Part shown: in pieces, positions 1 to 5,700 of the stretch
Numbering within the stretch: position 1 is the stretch's first letter
How the letters are laid out: the number at the start of each line of letters is the position of its first letter
Translations under genes and position numbers: made by a program
Assembly: GCA_019746355.1 (NCBI GenBank)
Contig: JAIESC010000286.1
Location: 1 to 13,989 of the forward strand
From: Xanthobacteraceae bacterium
GTDB taxonomy: Bacteria > Pseudomonadota > Alphaproteobacteria > Rhizobiales > Xanthobacteraceae
Reading direction: 5' to 3'
Length of the DNA stretch: 13,989 bases
The notes under the pieces: model-generated
The model's input: only the letters and a program-made list of their open reading frames with translations
Told to the model about the DNA's origin: nothing
Database searches by the model: none

Positions 1-95
1 CGCAGCCTGAAACGATACCCTCGTGTTATCGGAGATCGCGCCGCACCGAATTCCAACCACTTTCCGGACGGCACCAGTACAGCCGAGCGGAAGTT

Positions 96-458
96 TTGAC
101 TCCATCTGCGGCGAAGAGATTTAAGGAGTCGAATCGGCTGTGTTGTGGCAAGACGAATCCGGAGCTGGAACAGGAGGTTGTCATGCCGCGACTGACCGCC
201 GACCCCGTGACTGTTTTGCCCGCGCAGCGCGAAGCGCTGGAGCATCTGATCCGAACCCATTCTACCTCGCAGCAGCTCGCCTTGCGCGCTCGCATCGTCG
301 TGCAAGCAGCCGATGGCACAGGTGTGCGTGCCAGCGCACGGGAACTGGGTATCTGGCCCAAGACGGTGCGGTATTGGCGCAAGCGCTGGCGAGAAGCGGT
401 GGACCGGCTGTCGGTCCCCGAACGGCTGGCCGAGCTTCTTGCCACGCTCGTGTCATAG
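96..458 (+). mobile_element. IS630-family insertion sequence remnant (left part only)
   Basis: This stretch carries the start of an IS630-type transposase gene and its immediate upstream region, but none of the catalytic DDE part. The reading frame is open from the window edge to 458, and a strong AGGAGG (172-177) marks the true start at 183. The right side is lost: the following gene (VOC, 510) begins 51 bp after the broken frame ends. No terminal inverted repeat could be assigned because only one end is present, so the left boundary is approximate. Bases 1-95 hold no gene I can support. Confidence 0.6.
183..458 (+). pseudogene. IS630-type transposase, N-terminal fragment (HTH domain only)
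   Basis: The 91-residue product matches the N-terminus of IS630-family transposases in pattern: an 'RARIVVQAADG' helix, then 'ASARELGIWPKTVRYWRKRW', the helix-turn-helix that recognises the element's ends, then 'DRLSVPERLAEL'. IS630 transposases are usually about 330-360 residues with a DDE catalytic domain after this point. Here the family-like sequence stops near residue 85 and the frame ends at TAG 456-458 after a few unrelated residues, so the gene is truncated and cannot transpose. AGGAGG at 172-177 with 5-nt spacing fixes the ATG at 183. Family assignment is from recognised pattern. A small stand-alone DNA-binding protein is formally possible, but decay of an IS is more likely. Confidence 0.7.
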
Positions 459-509
459 AGCGGGCGCCTCTTTTCCGTAAAGCAAATCCAAGTCAGAGGG
501 AGAGTTCCC

Positions 510-938
510 ATGGAAGTCCAGTCGTACCTGATCTTCAACGGCCGCTGCGAAGAGGCGATCGAATTTTACAAGAAGAGCCTCGGCGCCAAGGTCGAGATGC
601 TGATGCGTTTCAAGGAGAACCCGGACAAGGAGAAGATGGGCGCGAACTGCGTGCCGCCCGGCGGCGACGAGAAGGTCATGCATTCGAGCTTCAAGATCGG
701 CGACACGGTGGTCATGGCGTCCGACGGTATGAGCTACGACCAGAAGCCGGAGTTCAAGGGCTTTTCGCTCACCGTCACCGCCAAGGACGAAGCCGAGGCC
801 GACAAGCTGTTCAACGCGCTTGCCGACGGCGGCAAGGTGCAGATGCCGCTCGGCAAGACCTTCTTCTCGTCGCGCTTCGGCATGGTCGCCGACAAGTTCG
901 GCGTCGGCTGGATGGTGATCGTGCCGCAGCCGATGTGA
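510..938 (+). CDS. VOC-superfamily (PhnB/glyoxalase-like) protein
   Basis: This 142-residue cytoplasmic protein has the PhnB-like fold of the vicinal oxygen chelate superfamily. It shows 'YLIFNGRCEEAIEFYKKSLG' at residues 5-24 (the N-terminal beta-alpha repeat) and ends with 'DKFGVGWMVIVPQP', the typical last strand of this group (PF06983, often mislabelled 3-demethylubiquinone methyltransferase). Length is normal for a single-chain two-repeat VOC protein. Substrate and activity are unknown for most members, and a metal site cannot be assigned by eye. A purine-rich GGGAGAG at 498-504 precedes ATG 510. It is the first of five co-directional genes alternating VOC and SRPBCC folds; the next gene starts 20-32 bp downstream, which suggests co-transcription. 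The upstream IS630 remnant lies 51 bp away, so the original promoter may have been disturbed. Confidence 0.9.
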   Translation: MEVQSYLIFNGRCEEAIEFYKKSLGAKVEMLMRFKENPDKEKMGANCVPPGGDEKVMHSSFKIGDTVVMASDGMSYDQKPEFKGFSLTVTAKDEAEADKLFNALADGGKVQMPLGKTFFSSRFGMVADKFGVGWMVIVPQPM

Positions 939-970
939 TCCTTGAACGGAATGATTCAGTGAGTCGGACA

Positions 971-1495
971 ATGACCTTGACTGCAACAAAGAGCGCTGAC
1001 TTCGTGATTTCGCGTGTGTTCGACGCGCCGCGGGATCTGGTCTGGAAGTGCTTTACCGATCCCGAGCACATGAAACAGTGGTGGGGGCCGAAGGGCTTCG
1101 ACGGCCTTTCGTCCGAGATGGATTTCCGCGCCGGCGGCCGCTACCACTACGGCCTGAAGTCGCCCGACGGCATGACCATATGGGGCCGGATGATCTATCG
1201 CGAGATCGTGCCGCCGGAGAAGATCGTGTTCATCAACTCGTTCTCCGACGAGCAGGGCGGGCTCACGCGCCATCCGATGGCGCCGAGTTGGCCGATCGAA
1301 ATGCTGTCGATCTTCACCTTCGAGGAGCAGCCGGGCGGCAAGACCAGGTTCACGGTGCGCTGGTCACCACACAACGCCACGGCCGAAGAACAGACAACCT
1401 TCGACGCGGGCCACGGCAGCATGAATCAGGGCTGGAGCGGCACGCTGGAGAGGCTCGAAGGCCATCTCGCCAAAGTCAGGACCAAGGCGGCGTAG
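971..1495 (+). CDS. SRPBCC (AHSA1/START-like) protein
   Basis: This 174-residue protein belongs to the AHSA1-like (activator of Hsp90 ATPase homologue 1) branch of the SRPBCC ligand-binding fold. The diagnostic N-terminal block is 'FDAPRDLVWKCFTDPEHMKQ' followed by 'WWGPKGF'. Later come 'IVPPEKIVFINSF' and a C-terminal helix around 'MNQGWSGTLERLEGHLA', which closes the hydrophobic cavity. No catalytic residues are known for most bacterial members; they are presumed to bind small hydrophobic ligands. The start is uncertain: ATG 971 gives the family-like N-terminus, and an in-frame GTG at 959 would add four residues. Neither has a strong Shine-Dalgarno. A homologous gene lies at 2721. The stop codon TAG (1493-1495) sits in the loop of a perfect 12-bp hairpin, listed separately. 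Confidence 0.88.
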   Translation: MTLTATKSADFVISRVFDAPRDLVWKCFTDPEHMKQWWGPKGFDGLSSEMDFRAGGRYHYGLKSPDGMTIWGRMIYREIVPPEKIVFINSFSDEQGGLTRHPMAPSWPIEMLSIFTFEEQPGGKTRFTVRWSPHNATAEEQTTFDAGHGSMNQGWSGTLERLEGHLAKVRTKAA

Positions 1496-1509
1496 CACGC
1501 CGCCTTGGT
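1481..1509 (+). terminator. Perfect 12-bp stem-loop with the stop codon in its loop
   Basis: ACCAAGGCGGCG (1481-1492) and CGCCGCCTTGGT (1498-1509) are perfect inverted repeats separated by TAGCA. The loop contains the TAG stop (1493-1495) of the preceding SRPBCC gene. Two G-T wobbles could extend the stem. Only a short TTT follows, so it is not a textbook Rho-independent terminator. It may be a weak terminator, an attenuator, or an mRNA-stabilising hairpin between the SRPBCC genes at 971 and 1528. The structure is seen directly; the role is inferred. Confidence 0.6.
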
Positions 1510-1527
1510 TTCCAACTGGAGTTTTCC

Positions 1528-2061
1528 ATGAAGCTTGTTGCCATCATTTTCGGGGTGTTCCTCCTGGCCATCGCTGGCGTGCTCGGCTACGCCGCGACGC
1601 GGCCCGACGTGTTCGAGGTGCGCCGCACGGCCAGCATCAAAGCGCCGCCGGACAAGATTTTCCCGCTGATCAACGACTTCAAGAGTTGGACCGCCTGGTC
1701 GCCCTACGAGAAGAAGGATCCGGCGATGAAACGCACTTATAGTGCGACGACCAGCGGCAAGGGCGCGACCTACGCCTGGGACGGCGACAAGAACGTCGGC
1801 AGCGGCAGCATGGAGATCATGAACGCGCCGGCGCCGTCCCGCGTCACCATCAAGCTCGACTTCACGCGGCCGTTCGAGGCGCACAATATCGCCGACTTCA
1901 CGCTGCAGCCGGTCGAGGGCGGCACCAATGTGACCTGGTCGATGACCGGGCCGACGCCTTTCTTCGGCAAGATACTCCACGTGTTCGTCGATGTGGACAA
2001 GATGGTCGGCCGCGACTTCGAAGCGGGCCTCGCCAATCTCAAAGCTATCGCCGAGAAGTGA
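1528..2061 (+). CDS. Membrane-anchored SRPBCC (polyketide cyclase/START-like) protein
   Basis: This 177-residue protein starts with one hydrophobic helix (residues 2-23, 'LVAIIFGVFLLAIAGVLGY') that acts as an N-terminal anchor or uncleaved signal. A single SRPBCC domain follows (about residues 31-177). The block 'RTASIKAPPDKIFPLINDFK' and then 'SWTAWSPYEKKDPAMKRTY' is characteristic of the polyketide cyclase/dehydrase-type SRPBCC group, as are the later 'GGTNVTWSMTGPTPFFGKI' and 'VDKMVGRDFEAGLANLKAI'. The ligand-binding domain is therefore probably held at the periplasmic face of the inner membrane. No enzymatic activity can be assigned. CTGGAG (1516-1521) with 6-nt spacing supports ATG 1528. 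It lies 32 bp after the previous SRPBCC gene, with the 12-bp hairpin between them, and 38 bp before the next VOC gene. Confidence 0.88.
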   Translation: MKLVAIIFGVFLLAIAGVLGYAATRPDVFEVRRTASIKAPPDKIFPLINDFKSWTAWSPYEKKDPAMKRTYSATTSGKGATYAWDGDKNVGSGSMEIMNAPAPSRVTIKLDFTRPFEAHNIADFTLQPVEGGTNVTWSMTGPTPFFGKILHVFVDVDKMVGRDFEAGLANLKAIAEK

Positions 2062-2099
2062 CCTCGGGTTTCGGCGGAACTCACATCAGGAGCAAGCCA

Positions 2100-2561
2100 A
2101 TGCAGAAGATCACCCCGTTCCTGCTGATGGACGGTCGGGCCGAAGAGGCGATGAATTTCTACACGTCGGCCTTCAGGAACTCGAAGGTCGTCGATGTGTC
2201 GCGCGCCGGCGACAACGGCCCGGTGTTCAGCGCCACGCTCGAGCTCGACGGCGAGCGATTCATTCTCCTCAATCCGGGGCCAAAGGTTCAGTTCAACGAG
2301 GCCGTGTCGTTCTTCATCAACTGCGAGACTCAGGCCGAGGTGGACGAGCTGTGGGACATGCTTCTGGCCGGCGGCGGCACGCCGATGCAGTGCGGCTGGC
2401 TCAAGGACAGGTTCGGGGTGTGCTGGCAGGTCATTCCGTCCGCGCTCGGCCGGTTGATGCGCGACAAGGATCCGGCGAAGGGGCAGCGTGTGATGCAGGC
2501 CATGATGAAGATGGTCAAGATCGACATCGCCGGGCTCGAGGCCGCGCACCGCGGCGCCTAG
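2100..2561 (+). CDS. VOC-superfamily (PhnB-like) protein
   Basis: This 153-residue PhnB-type VOC protein is the second in the cluster. The block 'MQKITPFLLMDGRAEEAMNF' is the family N-terminus. 'PVFSATLELDGERFILLNPG' and 'VSFFINCETQAEVDELWDML' form the strand-helix units, and 'KDRFGVCWQVIPSALGRLM' is the characteristic PF06983 C-terminal motif. A helical tail of about 35 residues follows, usual for this subgroup. It is distinct from, but homologous in fold to, the gene at 510. AGGAG (2088-2092) with 7-nt spacing selects ATG 2100. The 13 nt TCAGGAGCAAGCC (2086-2098) before the start recur exactly before the gene at 2721. Its stop codon TAG (2559-2561) is part of the left end of a palindromic repeat element. 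Substrate unknown. Confidence 0.9.
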   Translation: MQKITPFLLMDGRAEEAMNFYTSAFRNSKVVDVSRAGDNGPVFSATLELDGERFILLNPGPKVQFNEAVSFFINCETQAEVDELWDMLLAGGGTPMQCGWLKDRFGVCWQVIPSALGRLMRDKDPAKGQRVMQAMMKMVKIDIAGLEAAHRGA

Positions 2562-2685
2562 AGCATCTTCCGGCGAAAGCCTGCGCCCGGACTTGATCCG
2601 GGGTGTGCAGCGGTTCGCCGTAGAAATACGACCAAGCAAAGAGTCCGGAGCCGTTCCCGATTCCGTAGGACGAGAGCGGCTCTAG
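2558..2685. repeat. Rhizobial-type palindromic repeat element with CTAGAGC/GCTCTAG ends
   Basis: The 128-bp element begins CTAGAGC (2558-2564) and ends GCTCTAG (2679-2685), a perfect 7-bp inverted terminal pair. Inside are a second hairpin, CCCGGA-cttga-TCCGGG (2586-2602), and a near-terminal stem, GAGCCG (2648-2653) with CGGCTC (2677-2682). The internal phrases 'CATCTTCCGGCGAA', 'CGACCAAGCAAAGAGTC' and 'GTTCCCGATTCC' match my memory of a dispersed intergenic repeat common in Bradyrhizobium and relatives; this was not checked against a database. It supplies the stop codon of the upstream VOC gene and lies 35 bp before the next start. It may act as an mRNA 3'-end or terminator structure. Confidence 0.7.
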
Positions 2686-2720
2686 CGGGTCGCCAGGGCG
2701 GCCAACTTCAGGAGCAAGCC

Positions 2721-3197
2721 ATGCCTGCCACCGCGAAAGCGCCGGCCTCGGTCGGCGACGTCGTCGTCTTCAATCGCCTGCTGGACGCACCGCGCAGTGC
2801 CGTGTTCCGGGCATGGACCGATCCCAAAGAGCTTGCGCAATGGTGGGGACCGAAGGGTTTCACCAATCCGGTCTGCGAGGCCGATCCCCGTCCCGGCGGC
2901 GCGATCCGGATCGTGATGCGCGGGCCCGACGGCACCGACTACCCGATGGGCGGTGCGTTCATCGAGGTCGTCGCACCGGAGAGGATCGTTTTCTCCGCCA
3001 CCGTGGACCTGCGAGGCGTCCGCGTGCTGGAGACGCACAACACCGTCACGCTCGTCGAGCAGGGTGGCAAGACGGTCCTGGAGTTGCGCGTGCGTGTTGT
3101 CCACGCCACGGCGGAAGCGACGCCGATGCTGGCCGGCATGCATGAGGGCTGGTCGCAGAGCCTGGGGCGGCTCGGGGCGTTCGCCGGACGGCGGTGA
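2721..3197 (+). CDS. SRPBCC (AHSA1-like) protein
   Basis: This 158-residue AHSA1-like SRPBCC protein is related to the one at 971. It shares the block 'LLDAPRSAVFRAWTDPKELA' followed by 'QWWGPKGFTNPVCEADPRPG', then 'VVAPERIVFSATVDLRG', and ends with the C-terminal helix 'AGMHEGWSQSLGRLGAF'. The length is normal. AGGAG at 2710-2714 with 6-nt spacing fixes ATG 2721. The leader repeats 13 nt found before the VOC gene at 2100. The palindromic element at 2558-2685 separates it from the rest of the cluster, so it may have separate expression. Its stop is only 14 bp from the stop of the convergent gene at 3212. The function is presumably small-ligand binding; substrate unknown. Confidence 0.88.
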   Translation: MPATAKAPASVGDVVVFNRLLDAPRSAVFRAWTDPKELAQWWGPKGFTNPVCEADPRPGGAIRIVMRGPDGTDYPMGGAFIEVVAPERIVFSATVDLRGVRVLETHNTVTLVEQGGKTVLELRVRVVHATAEATPMLAGMHEGWSQSLGRLGAFAGRR

Positions 3198-3211
3198 CGG
3201 GCGTGGCGCGC

Positions 3212-4120
3212 TTAAGGCGTACCGCCGACGACGTCCTGCCAGCGCGGGCTTGGCCGCGCTGCAAACGGCGCATTCCACGCCGCGCAGTTGGCAATGTCCA
3301 CCACCTGCACCGGCAGGATGATCTCCGGCGGCACGGTCTCGCCGCGCAGATGGCGGATTGCGGCTTCGGTTGCGATCTCGCTCATCTTCATGGCGTCGAA
3401 ATCGGCGGTGGCGAGCATGCGGCCTGCGGCGATGGCCGCGACCGCCTCGGGGATGGCGTTGACGCCGACCACATGCGGCGGCGTTCCGCGGCTCGGATGG
3501 GCGGCGAGCGCGTCGAGCACGCCGAGCGCCATCGCGTCGTTGGCGCACAGCACGGCATCGACGCCCGGCCACAGCCGGTGGGCGTCGCGGAACGCGGTCC
3601 GGGCGGCGTCGCGCTGATAGTCGCCGCGGATCGAGCAGCGCACCTTGATCTCGGGATGCTCGCCGAGCGCGTCATGAAAGCCCTTGAGCCGGTCGAGGCT
3701 GGTGGCCGAGGCCGGCGTGCCTTCGACGACGATGATGATGCCTTCGCCGCCGAGCTTGCCAAACAGATAGCGCGCGATGTTTTGGGCGAGCGAGCGGTCG
3801 TCGGAGCCGACAAAAGTGACCCGGCGGCCGGCGGTGGTGCGGGTGATGATGTTGAACAGCGGGATGTGGGCGGCGTCGAACTGCAGGATCGCGGCGTTCA
3901 CCGCCGTCACATCCACGGGCACGAAGACGGCGGCGTCCGGCTTCGCCGCGACCGCCTGTCCGATCAGCGCGATCTGCTGCTCGATGTCGTCGGGCTTCTC
4001 CGGCACGTAGTGCACGGTCCGGCCGCCGAGCCGTGTCGCCGTGCGGTCCGCGCCCAGCCGCGCCGCCTCATAAGCCGGGTTGGTGCGGTTCTTGGTGAAG
4101 ACGGCGATGGTGGGCGACAT
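3212..4120 (-). CDS. Sugar-type periplasmic-binding-protein fold (Peripla_BP_4-like), no signal peptide visible
   Basis: The 302-residue product has the two-lobed type I binding-protein fold used by ribose/xylose-type ABC transporter receptors. Visible parts are 'TIAVFTKNRTNPAYEAARLG' (residues 4-23, first strand and helix), 'PDAAVFVPVDVTAVNAAILQ' (61-80), 'TFVGSDDRSLAQNIARYLFG' (102-121), 'IIIVVEGTPASATSLDRLKG' (128-147), 'VDAVLCANDAMALGVLDAL' (187-205, the hinge/ligand motif) and 'VVDIAN' near the end. Receptors of this class normally carry a 20-30-residue signal peptide, and LacI-type regulators carry an HTH; neither is present from ATG 4120. The frame stays open upstream, without an obvious signal sequence, and runs into the GST gene. 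No permease or ATPase gene is adjacent. It is divergent from the GST gene and convergent with the SRPBCC gene at 2721. Shine-Dalgarno is weak. Confidence 0.8.
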   Translation of the reverse strand: MSPTIAVFTKNRTNPAYEAARLGADRTATRLGGRTVHYVPEKPDDIEQQIALIGQAVAAKPDAAVFVPVDVTAVNAAILQFDAAHIPLFNIITRTTAGRRVTFVGSDDRSLAQNIARYLFGKLGGEGIIIVVEGTPASATSLDRLKGFHDALGEHPEIKVRCSIRGDYQRDAARTAFRDAHRLWPGVDAVLCANDAMALGVLDALAAHPSRGTPPHVVGVNAIPEAVAAIAAGRMLATADFDAMKMSEIATEAAIRHLRGETVPPEIILPVQVVDIANCAAWNAPFAARPSPRWQDVVGGTP

Positions 4121-4170
4121 GCGATCCGGTATCGGTTGGGACGCTAAGCGTCGAAATGTCAGGAGGCTCC

Positions 4171-4818
4171 ATGCCGCTCAAGCTTTACTATCATCCACTG
4201 GCGTCCTACTGCCAGAAGGTGCTCGTTGCGCTCTATGAGAACGACACGCCGTTTGCGACGCAACTGGTCAACCTCGGCGACGCCCACGAGCGCACGGACT
4301 TCATCGCGCTCTGGCCGATCGGCAAGTTTCCGGTGATCCGCGACGAGGCAAAGGGCCGGACCATTCCGGAGTCGAGCCCGATCATCGAATACCTGTCGCG
4401 GCACTATCCGGGCCCGGTCGCGCTCATTCCGCAGGACGCAGAGCTTGCCTGGCAGGTGCGGGCGCAGGACCGCTTTCTCGATCTTTACGTTCACAACGAG
4501 ATGCAGAAGGTCGTCGGCGACCGGCTGCGTCCCGCTGACAAGAAGGACCCGTACGGCGTCGAACAGGCGCGGGCGCGGATCGCCACCTGCTACGACGTGC
4601 TCGAGCGCGAGATGGGAGCGAAGACCTGGGCGGTCGGCGACACGTTCACCATGGCCGATTGCGCCGCAGCGCCGGCGCTGTTCTACGCCAACCTCGTCCA
4701 GCCGTTCGCGGCCTCGCACCCCAATCTCAAGGCCTATTTGGCTCGGTTGACCGAGCGCCCGTCGTACAAGCGGGTGCTGGAGGAGGCCAAGCCCTATTTC
4801 CACATGTTTCCCAAATAG
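4171..4818 (+). CDS. Glutathione S-transferase family protein
   Basis: This 215-residue cytosolic GST-like protein has an N-terminal thioredoxin-fold G-site domain (residues 1-80). It starts 'MPLKLYYHPLASYCQKVLVA', with Ser12/Cys14 in the catalytic-loop position. Pro54 in 'GKFPVI' is the cis-proline, and Glu67-Ser68 in 'PESSPIIEYL' is the glutathione gamma-glutamyl-binding motif. The all-helical C-terminal domain (about 90-215) contains the 'GDTFTMADCAAAPALFYA' N-capping and helix motif. Length is standard. An in-frame ATG at 4156 exists, but AGGAGG (4161-4166) lies between the two and has 4-nt spacing to ATG 4171, so 4171 is chosen. It probably conjugates glutathione to electrophiles; substrate unknown. 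The dodecin gene follows on the same strand after 84 bp. Confidence 0.92.
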   Translation: MPLKLYYHPLASYCQKVLVALYENDTPFATQLVNLGDAHERTDFIALWPIGKFPVIRDEAKGRTIPESSPIIEYLSRHYPGPVALIPQDAELAWQVRAQDRFLDLYVHNEMQKVVGDRLRPADKKDPYGVEQARARIATCYDVLEREMGAKTWAVGDTFTMADCAAAPALFYANLVQPFAASHPNLKAYLARLTERPSYKRVLEEAKPYFHMFPK

Positions 4819-4860
4819 CCCGATTTTCGCGGCGGCCGTGAACCTTCGGCGGCGGTCCTC

Positions 4861-4886
4861 GTTGTCTTCCAAGCTGCGAAGACAGC
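4861..4886 (+). promoter_or_regulatory. Stem-loop in the dodecin leader just before its Shine-Dalgarno
   Basis: GTTGTCTTC (4861-4869) pairs with GAAGACAGC (4878-4886) around the loop CAAGCTGC: nine pairs, one of them a G-T wobble. It ends 4 nt before AGGAGG (4891-4896) of the dodecin gene. It could end the GST transcript or influence ribosome access to the dodecin start. The pairing is seen directly; any regulatory role is inferred. Confidence 0.4.
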
Positions 4887-4902
4887 GCCGAGGAGGAGCG
4901 CC

Positions 4903-5244
4903 ATGGCTGCCAAGCGAGAAGCCAAAGTCCGTCCGCTGCGTGTGCGTGCCGGTGCAACGACCGGCCGTGGCGGCGCGGTTGCTTTCGCCGCCGAGGCGGC
5001 GCTGGTTAACCGGGACGAGGCGGTCAACCCGGACGATCACGTCTATCGCGTCATCGAGATCGTCGGCACCTCGGAGGAGGGGGTCGACGACGCCATTTCT
5101 GGCGCCATTGCGCGCGCCAGCCAGACCTTGCGGCACCTGCGCTGGTTCGAGGTGATCCGCACCTCAGGCCACATCGTCGATGGCGGCGTGAAGCACTACC
5201 AGGTGACGCTGAAGGTCGGTTTCACCATGGAAGGGCCGCACTGA
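4903..5244 (+). CDS. Dodecin family flavoprotein with a 45-residue N-terminal extension
   Basis: Residues 46-110 form a complete dodecin: '[20 protein letters not shown]' then '[20 protein letters not shown]' and '[14 protein letters not shown]'. Dodecins are about 70-residue proteins that assemble into hollow dodecamers storing or sequestering flavins. Trp81 and Gln100, spaced 19 apart, match the flavin-stacking Trp and the Gln described in haloarchaeal dodecin (W36/Q55). Unusually, 45 residues precede the domain; the first 25 are Arg/Lys-rich ('[19 protein letters not shown]') and the rest are Ala- and Asp/Glu-containing. AGGAGG (4891-4896) with 6-nt spacing supports ATG 4903. No ATG, GTG or TTG lies close to the domain start, so the extension is probably translated. 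It follows the GST gene. The flavin role comes from the family; the role of the extension is unknown. Confidence 0.92.
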   Translation: MAAKREAKVRPLRVRAGATTGRGGAVAFAAEAALVNRDEAVNPDDHVYRVIEIVGTSEEGVDDAISGAIARASQTLRHLRWFEVIRTSGHIVDGGVKHYQVTLKVGFTMEGPH

Positions 5245-5700
5245 TGCGCGCGACGATCTCGCGGCTGACGTGCCGCGATCTCATGTTCTCTTTCTCGTGA
5301 AGGTTCCAAGCTGAGCCGTCCGCGGCGGCGGAAACGTTGCTGGCGGATGACGCGCTGCAGTCGGCTATCGACCGGCTGACAGCCTGCTGAAAAGCCCGAG
5401 AGTTTTTCAGAGGCCTGCCAAAGCCTGATGAGCTTGGGTTGCAGCCACGCGTTCGTTCCCGCGCAAGCGGGAATCCAGGGCCGTGCAGGGTCTGAATTGC
5501 GGCCCAATTCCGCCCAAAGCCGGTGTTGCGGTTGGGCAGACGTCCCGTACGCAAAACCGATTGGCGCTTTTGCTCGTCTTGGCCTACAGCAACCTCAACC
5601 CTCAACCCTTCGAATCATGAGCTGTACGGGACCACTGTTGCACGACCCATTCAGCTCGACGCTCTATTCAATGTAACAACCAACCAAGGTCCGGCTCCTC
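5245..5700. other. 456-bp non-coding leader/intergenic region with dispersed repeats
   Basis: No convincing gene is seen. Contents: (a) CTGAAAA...TTTTCAG inverted repeat around 5387-5410, resembling IS-flank debris; (b) the palindrome TTCCCGC-gcaa-GCGGGAA (5456-5473), listed separately; (c) the perfect 9-bp inverted pair GTCCCGTAC (5542-5550) / GTACGGGAC (5624-5632); (d) a CAACC(C)T triple repeat (5590-5609). A weak sigma70-like pair TTGCAC (5638-5643) / CTCTAT (5662-5667) could drive the helicase, but I would not rely on it. The region is long for a leader, and RNA-helicase genes often have long structured leaders. Confidence 0.5.
5456..5473. repeat. Dispersed palindromic repeat (TTCCCGC-gcaa-GCGGGAA)
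   Basis: Perfect 7-bp arms surround a 4-nt loop, followed by TCCAGG. The minus strand reads 'PWIPACAGTN', a peptide pattern often mis-annotated from this repeat family in proteobacteria. It is recognised as an intergenic repeat from memory; copy number elsewhere in the genome is unknown. Confidence 0.7.

Noticed and set aside
1..95. C-terminal end of an upstream gene (frame 1, ending at TGA 97-99)
   Set aside because: About 32 residues without a recognisable motif; not enough sequence to support a gene.
140..970. Long frame running from 140 into the SRPBCC gene, as one 451-residue protein
   Set aside because: Only the part from about 971 has family-like sequence; upstream it is an out-of-frame shadow of the IS630 fragment and the VOC gene.
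1048..1527. Frame upstream of the membrane SRPBCC gene as an N-terminal extension
   Set aside because: It overlaps the previous SRPBCC gene out of frame, and CTGGAG plus a transmembrane helix define ATG 1528 as the start.
3194..4147. 317-residue plus-strand frame
   Set aside because: Antisense of the binding-protein gene; composition is arginine/aspartate-rich without motifs.
4861..4902. FMN-type riboswitch before the dodecin gene
   Set aside because: The leader is too short and lacks the multi-helix conserved core; only one hairpin is present.
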